Origin: Planctomycetia bacterium
Lineage (GTDB): Bacteria; Planctomycetota; Planctomycetia; Pirellulales; JACPPG01
Direction: 5' to 3'
Length of the DNA: 64,000 nt
Assembly (NCBI GenBank): GCA_016191115.1
Contig: JACPPG010000027.1
Coordinates: 32,563 to 96,562 of the forward strand
In this document: one piece after another, positions 15,974 through 26,194 of the stretch
Position numbering within the stretch: the first letter of the stretch is position 1
How the letters are laid out: each line of letters starts with the position of its first letter
Translations under genes and position numbers: made by a program
Notes under the pieces: generated by a model
What the model was told of the DNA's origin: nothing
The model's database searches: none
What the model saw: the letters and a program-made list of their open reading frames with translations, nothing else

Positions 15974-17467
15974 ATGACCAAATACATTCTCGCGCTCGAC
16001 CAGGGAACGACCTCCAGCCGGGCGATCGTCTTTGGCCACGAAGGGCAGGTCGTCGCGTCGGCCCAGCAGGAATTCGAGCAGATTCTCCCTTTCCCGGGCC
16101 ACGTCGAGCACGACCCACAGGCGATCTGGACGTCGCAGCTTGCCGTGGCGCGCGATGCGCTCGCCGCCGCGCGGCTGGCGGCGGCCGACATCGCGGCGGT
16201 GGGCATTACGAATCAGCGCGAGACGACCATCCTCTGGGAGCGCGACAGCGGCCGGCCCGTCGCCAATGCGATCGTCTGGCAAAGCCGTATTTCGGCCGAT
16301 ATCTGCGACCGACTCAAGGCCCAGGGGCTCGAAGAGGTATTCCGCCGCAAGACGGGGCTGGTGGTCGACGCTTACTTTTCGGGGACCAAGATCAAGCATC
16401 TGCTCGACACCATCGACGGGTTGCGGGCCCGCGCAGCAGCGGGTGAAATCCTGTTTGGCACCGTGGATTCGTTTCTCATCTGGCGACTGACCGGCGGCCG
16501 CGTACACGTCACCGACTACAGCAACGCCAGCCGCACGCTGCTGTTCAACATCCACACGCGGGAGTGGGACGATGAACTGTTGCGAATCCTCGAAGTGCCG
16601 CGGGCGATGCTGCCGGAGGTGCTTCCTTCGAGCCACTACTACGGCGAGACGAGTGCGGAGTTCTTCGGCGCGCCAATTGCAATCGCTGGCGACGCGGGGG
16701 ACCAGCAGGCGGCCACGTTCGGCCAAGCCTGCTTTCAGCCCGGCGCCGCCAAGAACACCTACGGCACCGGCTGCTTCATGCTCTTGAACACGGGGGAGAA
16801 GGCGGTCGCGTCCCGCCATAACTTGTTGACCACGATCGGCTGGGGCCTCGAGGGCAAGGTGACGTACTGCCTCGAAGGCTCGGTGTTCATCGCCGGGGCG
16901 GTCGTGCAATGGCTGCGCGATGGCCTGGGCATCATCCGCGCCTCGGCCGACGTCGAAGCCTTGGCCGCCAGCGTGCCCGACTCGGGCGGCGTCTACGTCG
17001 TGCCCGCCTTCGTCGGGCTGGGCGCCCCGTATTGGGACCAGTACGCCCGCGGGGCCATTCTTGGGCTGACGCGTGGCACCAAGGCGGCGCACATCGCGCG
17101 GGCGGCGGTCGAGTCGATGGCCTTCCAGACGCGCGACGTGCTAGAGGCGATGGAGAGCGACGCGGGGATCAAGCTGGCGGAACTAAAGGTCGACGGCGGG
17201 GCAAGCGTCAACGACGCGCTCATGCAGTTTCAGGCGGACACGCTGGGCGTGAAGGTGCGTCGCCCGGTCGTTCCCGAGACCACGGCCCTGGGCGCGGCCT
17301 ACCTGGCGGGCCTGGCGGTCGGCTACTGGCAGGATACGGCCGACGTGGCGCGCAATTGGGCGCTGGCGCGCGAGTTCGTCCCGCAGAGCACGGCCGCCGA
17401 TCGCGACCGGCACTACGCCGGCTGGAAAAAAGCGGTCGAGCGAGCCCGCGATTGGGAGCAGCACTAG
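15974..17467 (+). CDS. glpK: Glycerol kinase
   Basis: Phosphorylates glycerol with ATP to glycerol-3-phosphate. The 497 aa is close to the ~500 of E. coli GlpK. Motifs: [18 protein letters not shown] (phosphate-1 loop), [51 protein letters not shown] (FGGY signature region), [18 protein letters not shown] and [13 protein letters not shown]. The ATG at 15974 gives the canonical N-terminus. The open frame upstream to 15752 only reads through the repeat and glpF and is rejected. Last gene of the glp cluster. Confidence 0.97.
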   Translation: MTKYILALDQGTTSSRAIVFGHEGQVVASAQQEFEQILPFPGHVEHDPQAIWTSQLAVARDALAAARLAAADIAAVGITNQRETTILWERDSGRPVANAIVWQSRISADICDRLKAQGLEEVFRRKTGLVVDAYFSGTKIKHLLDTIDGLRARAAAGEILFGTVDSFLIWRLTGGRVHVTDYSNASRTLLFNIHTREWDDELLRILEVPRAMLPEVLPSSHYYGETSAEFFGAPIAIAGDAGDQQAATFGQACFQPGAAKNTYGTGCFMLLNTGEKAVASRHNLLTTIGWGLEGKVTYCLEGSVFIAGAVVQWLRDGLGIIRASADVEALAASVPDSGGVYVVPAFVGLGAPYWDQYARGAILGLTRGTKAAHIARAAVESMAFQTRDVLEAMESDAGIKLAELKVDGGASVNDALMQFQADTLGVKVRRPVVPETTALGAAYLAGLAVGYWQDTADVARNWALAREFVPQSTAADRDRHYAGWKKAVERARDWEQH

Positions 17468-17512
17468 CGTTGCGTGCAGGGCAAATGCGTGGGGTAGCAC
17501 GGCTATGAATCT

Positions 17513-17590
17513 GGGTGCCATGGCCACGGAGGTACTCCGGCGTGGCCATGTGTGAATCCGCATGCCCACGGCGAGCGTGGGCACCCTACG
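17513..17590. repeat. Twin-hairpin repeat, copy 1
   Basis: Two adjacent stem-loops: GCCACGGAGGTACTCCGGCG (from 17523) and TGCCCACGGCGAGCGTGGGC (from 17563). The whole is bracketed by GGTGCC and GGCACC-type ends. The same design recurs at 23969-24051. It lies between the convergent glpK and the hydrolase-like gene, so it may help end transcription. Confidence 0.7.
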
Positions 17591-17622
17591 CAACATCTCA
17601 AAGCAGCGTCAGAGCTACCCTG

Positions 17623-18396
17623 TTACCCTTCGCCGATGCAGCCGTGGCCGACGGTCGTCGCACTGCCGGTCACGATCTCCATGATCCAGCGATTCATGTC
17701 GGCCAGCATGCGGCAGGCCAGCTCTTGGCCGCACGGGTACTGCCGCAGCGTGACGTTCATGCCGGCCGAGTGGAACAGCTTGAGGTTGTCGCACACGACC
17801 GTCGACGGGTAACGCTGGCTCTGGCGGCCGCACGCCAGAAAGATGGGCACCTGGCGAGCCTCGACGAGTCGCGCCAGCGGCGTCCCGCCGACGGGAAACT
17901 CGCCGCCGAACGAGATGACTCCGGAGAATCGCGTGGGGTGATTCATCGCCAGCCGGAAGGCCATCGTCCCGCCGCAATCGAACCCTGCCAGAAACACCCG
18001 TCGCGGCGAGACATTGAACCGCCCTCGAACGGTCTCGAGCGCCGCGAACAGGCGTCGCTCGGCCTGTGGGACTTCCGCCTGCACCCATGTGTAGCCCGGC
18101 GCGCCCGGCTTGCCGCCGTAAGCGGCGGTGCCGCGCGGCGCCACGGCGACGTAGTTTCGCAGGCTCACCTGCGGCATGATCCGTTTGAGCTGCCCTTCAT
18201 CGTCCGCCGGTCCGTGCAGCCAGACGACGAGCGGATAGGCGTAGTTCGGCTCGTAGTGCAACGGCGTAAACAGTGCGAGCGGGTGCCCCGACGATGTCCG
18301 AGAGAACGTGCCGGCGGTAATCTGCGCGATACCGTGCGGCGCCACCAAGGGCGCCGCTTCGGGCGATGGCGGGGGAACGCCTAGGCGGTTCATCAT
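17623..18396 (-). CDS. Alpha/beta-hydrolase-fold protein, apparent pseudoenzyme
   Basis: 257-aa protein resembling phospholipase/carboxylesterase (or PHB depolymerase-like) hydrolases: YPLVVWLHGPADDEGQLKRI, VSPRRVFLAGFDCGGTMAFRLA, FSGVISFGGEFP. The nucleophile elbow, normally GxSxG, reads GFDCG (138-142), so the Ser position is Asp140. The acid loop reads CGRQSQRYP (189-197) without an Asp. The final His loop reads YPCGQEL (220-226) with Gln224. All three triad positions are thus non-catalytic unless Cys141 or Asp140 has taken over. No signal peptide is evident. Start ATG 18396 (MMN) or 18393. Function unknown; it could bind rather than cleave. Confidence 0.75.
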   Translation of the reverse strand: MMNRLGVPPPSPEAAPLVAPHGIAQITAGTFSRTSSGHPLALFTPLHYEPNYAYPLVVWLHGPADDEGQLKRIMPQVSLRNYVAVAPRGTAAYGGKPGAPGYTWVQAEVPQAERRLFAALETVRGRFNVSPRRVFLAGFDCGGTMAFRLAMNHPTRFSGVISFGGEFPVGGTPLARLVEARQVPIFLACGRQSQRYPSTVVCDNLKLFHSAGMNVTLRQYPCGQELACRMLADMNRWIMEIVTGSATTVGHGCIGEG

Positions 18397-18451
18397 GGAA
18401 CAGGTTTCTCGCGAAGGGTTCAGGAGGAATGGCAGCCACGCCCCAAAAGCT

Positions 18452-19243
18452 TTAGCGGTGGACCGGCATCATGCGCGAGCCGGCCACCCACCCGTCCTTG
18501 ACCGAAAGGGGACCAGCAATCTGGTCCCAAGGGAACAATCGCCCTGGACACTCTGTGTTGCCGATATCGTCGTGGCGGAGGCAACCGGCGCGCGGGATGG
18601 CAAAGCGACCGGCGAGTTGCGACACAAGCGTGCGGGCGGCGTCGATTTGTCGCGGCGTCGGCGGTCCCTCGTTGAAATTGCCCACCAGGCAGATCCCGAT
18701 GCCTTCGTCGTTGTAGCGGTGCACGCCGGCGTGTGCGCCTTGCAACTGTTCGCGCCAGCGGAAGGTCGGCTCGACCGCGCCGTCGGCCATGCCGTGTCCA
18801 TTGCCGATCACGAAATGGTAGCCGATCCCCAGCCAATGATCTCCGGCGGCGTCGGTGCGGCCGCGATGGTCCTCATCGATCGAAAGCACGTCGCCGGCCG
18901 TCGTCGCGCTGTGGTGCAGCACGATGTACTTCCAAGCGCGGGCCGGGACCGCCGGCTCGAGCTGGGCGGGCCATGCGGCCAGTGCGGCCGCGGCCTGCGC
19001 CTGACGATCCGCTCGCGACCCGCGCTCGCTCGCCTGCGGCGCGTAGCGTCCGGCCGCCTTGACCGACGAGCGCATGGGCGCGAAGCCACGCGTCGGAGCG
19101 ACGGCTGGCCCGCCCCAGAAGCAGCCGATGGTCGCGTGCAAGGTGATCATGGACAGGCCCAAAACGCTGGCTCGCAAACGCGATCGCCCCGTGATGATCA
19201 CGCACTCCTTGCATCGTGGGGGATGTACGGCCCCCGTCGCCAC
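18452..19243 (-). CDS. N-acetylmuramoyl-L-alanine amidase / PGRP-type domain protein
   Basis: 263-aa protein with a T7-lysozyme-type amidase domain, predicted to cut the stem peptide from muramic acid. Zinc ligands are visible as the His in IVLHHSATT, the His in CLRHDDIGNTECPG and that motif's Cys; the catalytic Tyr is in GIGYHFVIGNG. The N-terminus (residues ~22-45, SVLGLSMITLHATIGCFWGG) is a probable export signal, possibly a lipoprotein signal since TIGC resembles a weak lipobox. The true start may be an internal one such as the Met before ITLHATIGC. It matters because planctomycete peptidoglycan is thin. It lies 55 bp upstream of the hydrolase-like gene on the same strand. Confidence 0.85.
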   Translation of the reverse strand: MATGAVHPPRCKECVIITGRSRLRASVLGLSMITLHATIGCFWGGPAVAPTRGFAPMRSSVKAAGRYAPQASERGSRADRQAQAAAALAAWPAQLEPAVPARAWKYIVLHHSATTAGDVLSIDEDHRGRTDAAGDHWLGIGYHFVIGNGHGMADGAVEPTFRWREQLQGAHAGVHRYNDEGIGICLVGNFNEGPPTPRQIDAARTLVSQLAGRFAIPRAGCLRHDDIGNTECPGRLFPWDQIAGPLSVKDGWVAGSRMMPVHR

Positions 19244-19447
19244 GCCGGCGCGCGAGAGAGGCCGCAGGTTTCGGACTCTACTAGAACGTCCCGTGACCTG
19301 TCAACGCCGTGCCGGTGGGATTACGAACGAACCGCGGAACGTGATTTGCACCAAAGAGTCAAGCGTGCTGACGCGTCCGGCGAATACACGCAACGCGCGC
19401 GAAAAGGGGCGATAGCAATGCTGCCGCCCTCCGCGCGGCCGCTCGAT

Positions 19448-20815
<1,368 letters not shown>

Positions 20816-23800
20816 ATGAGAGAGCTGACCGCGCTTCGATGGTCCGCCTGGCCTTCCTGCGTCTGCCTGGCGGTCGTGGCGGCCTGCTGGCCATCTTCCG
20901 CGCGCGGCGGCGACTATCAGCGTTTCCTCGACGCTTTGCGCGAGCGCGGCTATTTCGACATGGCGCTCGAGTATCTGGCGCGCGCCCCGAGCGACCGAAG
21001 CGTCCCTGCCGAGCTGAAGAAGCGGGTCCCGTACGAAGAAGGCGTGACGCTCATCATGGCGTCCGTCGCGGAGCGGGACGTCGACCAGAAAGTCAAACAC
21101 CTCAACGCGGCTGCCGGGAAGCTCACCGAATTCATCAAGGGGGCGGGGGATCGATCGGTCGAGGCGGAAGCGGAAAGCCAGCTTGGCAACGTGCTCGTCG
21201 AGCGGGCCAAGATCCTACTGTTTCGCGCGAAGCAACCCAAGAACGCCGCGCAAAAAGACGCGCTCGCCACGGAGGCGCGCAAATTGTTCGCCGAGGCGCA
21301 ACAGACGTTTGCGTCGGCCGAACGGAAGTTCGCCGAGCATCTGAAGCAATTCCCGAAGCCCGGCGATCAACCGGGTGCGACGGAAAGCGCGGCTCGGCAA
21401 GAGGCCCGCGTCGATTTGCGGCGGGCCCGGCTGTTCGCGGCGCAGGCGTTGTACGAGTCTTCGAAGACTTACCCGCCCGACTCGCCGGAGGCGAGGAAGA
21501 TTCTGGAATCGGCGTCGAAGAAGTTCGACGAGTTGCAAGAGAAGTACCGTGGAACGCTGTTCGGCCTCCTGGCGCGAACGTACCAGGGGCGCTGCTACCT
21601 CGACGTGGGCGATATGCGGCGGGCGGCGGGCATCTTCACGGAGATTCTCGCGCAGCCGGACGATCCCGACGAGTTGCGTCGCCTGAAGGCCCATGCCCTG
21701 CACCTGGCGATGCAAGCCTGGACCAGTGAATCGGAGAAAAAATACGACGAGGCGGCACACAAAGGGCAGGACTGGCTCGCGAAGGCACGCGGCACCGAGG
21801 CGCGCAGCGCCGACTGGTTGGCCGTCCGCTATTACACGGCCGTGGCGCTCGCGCGGCACGCGGAAACGCTTCCGCAAAAGGAATCGACGCGCCGCAAGCA
21901 GGAACTCGCCGACGCACGCAAGCAGGCCAAGGACGTCGCGGCCCACGCCGGCGAGTATCAGGAGCCCGCGAAGCGCCTGTATCAAGAGTTGGTAGGGTCG
22001 GCCACGGGCGACGACAAGCCCGTCACGACGTTCGCCGAGGCCAGCGAGCGCGGGCGCGACGCCCTGGACGTGATGCAAACAAAGTTGAACGAAGTAAAGC
22101 TGGCCGAGGCGGCGAACGATCGCCAGGCCGCCGCGACCGCCGAGCGAGAGTGCCGCGAAGCGCGCGATAGCGCGCGGGAGCTGTTTCGCCTGGCGCTGTC
22201 GTTGCGCACGAACCAGACGCCGATCGACGATGTGAACGCGGTCCGCTACTACCTCTGCTATCTGAGCTACCAGGCGGGCGACTACTACGACTCGGCCGTG
22301 CTGGGCGATTTCCTCGCCAAGCGTTACCCCACCGCCACGCAGTCGCGGTACGGAGCGAAGATCGCGCTACTGTCGTACTTGCAGAACTACAACGCGGCCG
22401 CTCCCGACGACCGGGCAGCCGACAAGCAGCGCATGCTGGCGCTGGCGGACTTCATGACGCGTCGCTGGGCCGGCGAAACCGAAGCGGATGAAGCCTGGAT
22501 GGCGCTGATGGTCGTGGCCACGGGCGAGCGGGACGTGGACGGCGTGCTGGCGTGCCTGGCGAAAATCCCCGAGGACTCTCCTCGCCGTGGCGAAGCCGAG
22601 CTGAAGGCGGGCCAGGCGCTGTGGGTCGGGTCGCTTGCCGCAGCGCGGCAGGGAGCGGAGGATGCGGCGGAGCAGGCCACGGTGACGAAAATGCGCGAGC
22701 AAGCCCGCGACACGCTCGACCGCGGCGTCGGGCGCCTGCGCAAACTGGGCGAGGGGGCCGGCGCGAGTCTTACGGTAGCGACCGGCGTCCTGTCACTGGC
22801 GCAGATCTACGTCGAGTTGAACCAGCCGGAGAAGGCCCTCGAACTGCTCGAGGACCCGAAGATCGGACCGATCGCGCTCGTGGAAGCCAAAAGCCCGATC
22901 GCCCAGGAAGGGACGTTCACCACGGAGACCAATAAGGCCGCGCTGCGGGCGTACGTCGCGACAGGGCAACTCGACAAAGCCGAGAAAATGATGAACGCGC
23001 TCGAATCGAGCGTCTCGGCGTCGGGCACCGACGCCAAGGCGAACCAGATGCTGATCGCGATCTACCGCGCTTTGGGACAGGAGCTCGAACAGCAGGTCGC
23101 GGCGTTTCGCAAGGAGCACCGCACGAAAGACCTGGAAAAAGTGTCGCGCGGATTCGAGTTGTTTCTCGATCGGATCACTAAGAAAGAGCAAGGCAACAAC
23201 TTCAACTCGCTGAACTGGGTGGCGGAGACGTTCTCGCGGCTGGGGGCCGGGCACGAAACCGAGGGGGAGACGCCCTCGCAGCAAGCCCGCGCCTACTTCG
23301 GCAAAGCGGCCGCGGCGGACAAGAAGATCCTTAGCTCGATCGCCTCGGATGCGACGTTCGCCAGTCCCGAGGCGGCGCTGGCGGTCAAGGTGCGGCTGGC
23401 CCGCAGCCAGCGCCGCAGCGGCCAGTACCTGCAGGCGATCAACTTGTTGACGGACGTGTTGAAAGAGAAGCCGATGCTGGTCGACGTCCAGAAGGAGGCC
23501 GCCTACACGTACCAGGACTGGGGCCGCGAGGATCCCAGCTACTATGCGATGGCGATCGCCGGCGGACGACCGGTGAAAGACGACCAAGGCCAGGAGTCGA
23601 GCGTCGTCTGGGGATGGAGCCGGCTGTCGGCCATGACCCAGCGCAACAAGAAGATGCAAGACGCCTTCCACGAGGCCCGCTACAACCTGGCCAATTGCCG
23701 GCTACTGTTGGCCCTCACGCAAAAGGGAGACGAGAAGGCGGCGACGCTCAAGAAGGCCGAGGGCGACGTCCTCTTGACCGCCCGCCTGCACCCCGACATG

Positions 23801-23932
23801 GGTGGCGGCGACTGGCCCAAAAAGTACGACGCGTTGCTGCGCAAGATCCAGCAAGCCGCCGGCCGACAGCCGACCGGGCTCCCGCAGAAGGCGGCAACGG
23901 CGAAGACGGGCGATGCGGGGGCGCCAAAATAG
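20816..23932 (+). CDS. Large exported TPR-type repeat protein
   Basis: 1038-aa protein. The ATG at 20816 gives a signal-like N-terminus (MRELTALRWSAWPSCVCLAV...SSARGGDYQ), after which the mature part starts with DYQRFLDALRERGYFDMALEYLARAP. The remainder is almost entirely helical, with spaced TPR-like helix pairs (LARTYQGRCYLDVGDMRRAAGIFTEIL, YYLCYLSYQAGDYYDSAVLGDFLAKRYP, VRLARSQRRSGQYLQAINLLTDVLKE). There is no catalytic motif. It probably acts as a periplasmic or surface scaffold. A second exported TPR protein follows on the same strand after a repeat; the pair likely works together. Confidence 0.75.
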   Translation: MRELTALRWSAWPSCVCLAVVAACWPSSARGGDYQRFLDALRERGYFDMALEYLARAPSDRSVPAELKKRVPYEEGVTLIMASVAERDVDQKVKHLNAAAGKLTEFIKGAGDRSVEAEAESQLGNVLVERAKILLFRAKQPKNAAQKDALATEARKLFAEAQQTFASAERKFAEHLKQFPKPGDQPGATESAARQEARVDLRRARLFAAQALYESSKTYPPDSPEARKILESASKKFDELQEKYRGTLFGLLARTYQGRCYLDVGDMRRAAGIFTEILAQPDDPDELRRLKAHALHLAMQAWTSESEKKYDEAAHKGQDWLAKARGTEARSADWLAVRYYTAVALARHAETLPQKESTRRKQELADARKQAKDVAAHAGEYQEPAKRLYQELVGSATGDDKPVTTFAEASERGRDALDVMQTKLNEVKLAEAANDRQAAATAERECREARDSARELFRLALSLRTNQTPIDDVNAVRYYLCYLSYQAGDYYDSAVLGDFLAKRYPTATQSRYGAKIALLSYLQNYNAAAPDDRAADKQRMLALADFMTRRWAGETEADEAWMALMVVATGERDVDGVLACLAKIPEDSPRRGEAELKAGQALWVGSLAAARQGAEDAAEQATVTKMREQARDTLDRGVGRLRKLGEGAGASLTVATGVLSLAQIYVELNQPEKALELLEDPKIGPIALVEAKSPIAQEGTFTTETNKAALRAYVATGQLDKAEKMMNALESSVSASGTDAKANQMLIAIYRALGQELEQQVAAFRKEHRTKDLEKVSRGFELFLDRITKKEQGNNFNSLNWVAETFSRLGAGHETEGETPSQQARAYFGKAAAADKKILSSIASDATFASPEAALAVKVRLARSQRRSGQYLQAINLLTDVLKEKPMLVDVQKEAAYTYQDWGREDPSYYAMAIAGGRPVKDDQGQESSVVWGWSRLSAMTQRNKKMQDAFHEARYNLANCRLLLALTQKGDEKAATLKKAEGDVLLTARLHPDMGGGDWPKKYDALLRKIQQAAGRQPTGLPQKAATAKTGDAGAPK

Positions 23933-23968
23933 GTGGTCAGTATGTATTGCATGCACGCTCGATCCGCC

Positions 23969-24051
23969 GGTGCCATAGCGACGGAGGTGCTCCGGCGCGG
24001 CCAGGTCAAGCTCGCATCAGCATGCCCCGCGGCGAGCGTGGGCATGGCACC
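23969..24051. repeat. Twin-hairpin repeat, copy 2
   Basis: GGTGCCATAGCGACGGAGGT (23969) ... GCGAGCGTGGGCATGGCACC (to 24051). Same layout as 17513-17590, with GGTGCC / GGCACC ends. It lies between the two exported TPR genes, which are otherwise closely spaced. Confidence 0.7.
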
Positions 24052-24081
24052 CAACGATTTAGAACCAGGAGAGCGTTGACC

Positions 24082-25116
24082 ATGCGATTGGGACTATTCG
24101 CGTTGCTGATTTTGCTTTCGGCCACGGCGACCGCCCAGGCGGCGGACGACGAGGTGAAGCTACGCGCAGGCACCACGCTGCGCGGCACGGTCAGCGGGAT
24201 GACCGCCACGGAAGTGTCGCTCGACATGGCCGCCGGCCAGAAACGCCAGGTGCCCGTCAATGAGATTGACGCGATCTCTTTCGCGGCCGAGCCGGCGGAG
24301 ATGAAGCTGGTGCGCGGTGCGATTGCTAACGGGAACTACGAAAACGCGATCACTACGCTCGACAAGATCGAAGCCGAGAGCGGCGCGCGCCCCGAGATCA
24401 AGCAAGACATGCAGTTCTACAAGGCCTTGTGCCGCTCGCGGATGGCGCTGGCCGGCAATGGTGACGTGAAGGACGCCGGGCGGCACATGCGGGCCTTCGT
24501 CACTAGCGCGGCCAACAACTATCACTACCTTCACGCTGCCGAGACGTTGGCCGATCTGTTCGCCGCGATCGGCGACTTCGATCGGGCCATCGAACAGTAC
24601 GCCGCGATCGAGCGCGCCCCCTGGCCCGACTACAAGATGCGCGGCGGCGTAGCCAAGGGCCGTGTCCTGGCGGCGCAGAAGAAGTACCCCGAGGCCCTGG
24701 CGGCCTTCGACGCGGTGCTCAAGCTCGCCGGCGACGCGAGCACGCCACAGGCCGGCGAGCAGAAGCTGGCCGCCGAGTTGGGCAAGGCCACTTGCCTGGC
24801 CGCCACCGGCGATCCCGACACCGCTATCAAGCTCGTCCAGGAGGTGATCGACAAAGCCGGGCCGGAGGACAAGGAGATCAACGGCCGCGCCTACGTCACG
24901 TTGGGCAACTGCTATCGGCAGAAGCAGGGCGCCGCCAAGGACGCCCTGCTGGCCTACCTCCACGTGGACCTTCTCTACAACAAGAACCGCGAGGCGCACG
25001 CCGAGGCCCTGGCCAATCTGGCCAAGCTGTGGAACGAAATCGGCAAGCCCGAACGCGCCGCCCAGGCCACGCAGCTCTTGAAGGAAGCGTACGCCAACAG
25101 CGTGTGGGCGAAGTGA
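24082..25116 (+). CDS. Exported TPR protein with N-terminal beta domain
   Basis: 344-aa protein. It has a clear signal peptide (MRLGLFALLILLSATATAQA, cleavage before ADDE). A ~50-residue beta-rich module follows (EVKLRAGTTLRGTVSGMTAT ... VPVNEIDAISFAAEP) resembling the small SH3-like barrels that precede TPRs in planctomycete exported proteins. Helical repeats follow (GAIANGNYENAITTLDKIEA, FAAIGDFDRAIEQYAAIE, AAQKKYPEALAAFDAVL, GNCYRQKQGAAKDALLAYL). The ATG at 24082 follows an AGGAGAG site. It is likely co-functional with the 1038-aa protein upstream. No enzyme motif. Confidence 0.8.
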   Translation: MRLGLFALLILLSATATAQAADDEVKLRAGTTLRGTVSGMTATEVSLDMAAGQKRQVPVNEIDAISFAAEPAEMKLVRGAIANGNYENAITTLDKIEAESGARPEIKQDMQFYKALCRSRMALAGNGDVKDAGRHMRAFVTSAANNYHYLHAAETLADLFAAIGDFDRAIEQYAAIERAPWPDYKMRGGVAKGRVLAAQKKYPEALAAFDAVLKLAGDASTPQAGEQKLAAELGKATCLAATGDPDTAIKLVQEVIDKAGPEDKEINGRAYVTLGNCYRQKQGAAKDALLAYLHVDLLYNKNREAHAEALANLAKLWNEIGKPERAAQATQLLKEAYANSVWAK

Positions 25117-25179
25117 GGGAGGCCCAGCAGCTAGCGATTAGGCGAGCTCGGCCACCGAGTTTCTCCGCACCTTCGCGAG

Positions 25180-25200
25180 CCTCCGGGTTTATCCCGGAGG
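25180..25200. terminator. Stem-loop after the TPR gene
   Basis: CCTCCGGG-TTTAT-CCCGGAGG, a perfect 8-bp stem with a 5-base loop, 64 bp after the TPR stop and with no T-run. It could end transcription or protect the 3' end, or it could be a genome repeat. Confidence 0.4.
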
Positions 25201-25368
25201 TCCCATGACAATTGCGTGGCATGCCGCACGCGCGTCTGTCGTCGGCGACGGAGCGTGTGGCGGCAGCCGTTTCGATGCAGTATTCTCTTCGATCTATCGG
25301 CCGCGTGATCGAGTGCCACTCTGGTATCCTGCGGCATCCAACGGATGTCAGCACGAGAGGTTTCCCCG

Positions 25369-26154
25369 ATGACCGCCGCACCTCCCGCAAAAGTCGCCAT
25401 CGTGACCGGCAGCACGCAGGGGCTTGGCGAAGCAATCGCCCGGCGGTTAATCGACGACAAGATGATCGGCGGCCTGGTGATCTGCGGGCGCAATGCCGAC
25501 AACGGACGCCGTCTGGCGGGCGAACTGACCGGCCTGGGCTGCCGTACGGAATTCGTCGCGGCCGACTTGACGCGGGTCGACGATTGCCGCGGCGTGGTCG
25601 ACGCCACCCGGCGGGCCTTCGATCGCATCGACTACCTGGTCAATAGCGCCGCCACTTCCGAGCGCGGGTCGATTCTCGACGCGACGCCGGAGCTTTTTGA
25701 TCGCATCGTCGCCATCAACGTGCGGGCCCCCTTTTTGCTGATGCAAGGCGCCTTGAAGCTCATGCTGGAGCGCGGTATCGAGGGCGCGATCGTCAATATC
25801 CTCAGCATGTCCAGCCACGGCGGGCAGCCGTTTCTGACGCCCTATTCGATGTCGAAAGGCGCCCTGGCCACGCTGACAAAGAATGTGGCCAATGCCATGC
25901 TCAAAAACCGCATTCGCGTCAACGGCTTGAACATCGGCTGGATGGATACGCCGGGGGAAGCGGCCATTCAGCAGCGGTTCCACAACGCCAGCCCCGACTG
26001 GCTCGAAAAAGCGGAACGTGCGCAGCCGCTGGGCCGCCTCGTCAAACCATCGGAAGTCGCGCAGGTCGTGGCCTTCCTGCTATCCGAGCGCGCCGGGTTG
26101 ATGACCGGCGCGATCGTCGACTTCGACCAACAGGTGCTAGGCGCGCATTCCTAA
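25369..26154 (+). CDS. Short-chain dehydrogenase/reductase
   Basis: NAD(P)-dependent oxidoreductase of the classical SDR family, 261 aa. Visible: the cofactor motif VTGSTQGLGEAIA (TGxxxGxG), an Arg in ICGRN suggesting NADP preference, LVNSAAT (NNAG equivalent), the catalytic Ser in NILSMSSHGG and YSMSK (YxxxK). GWMDTPGE and the terminal GLMTGAIVDFDQQVLGA complete the fold. The ATG at 25369 (MTAAPPAKVAIV) is better than 25345, which would add eight residues. Substrate unknown. Confidence 0.9.
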   Translation: MTAAPPAKVAIVTGSTQGLGEAIARRLIDDKMIGGLVICGRNADNGRRLAGELTGLGCRTEFVAADLTRVDDCRGVVDATRRAFDRIDYLVNSAATSERGSILDATPELFDRIVAINVRAPFLLMQGALKLMLERGIEGAIVNILSMSSHGGQPFLTPYSMSKGALATLTKNVANAMLKNRIRVNGLNIGWMDTPGEAAIQQRFHNASPDWLEKAERAQPLGRLVKPSEVAQVVAFLLSERAGLMTGAIVDFDQQVLGAHS

Positions 26155-26194
26155 GTGCGAACGGCGGGAGCCACCGGCAGGAAGTCGCCACTCC

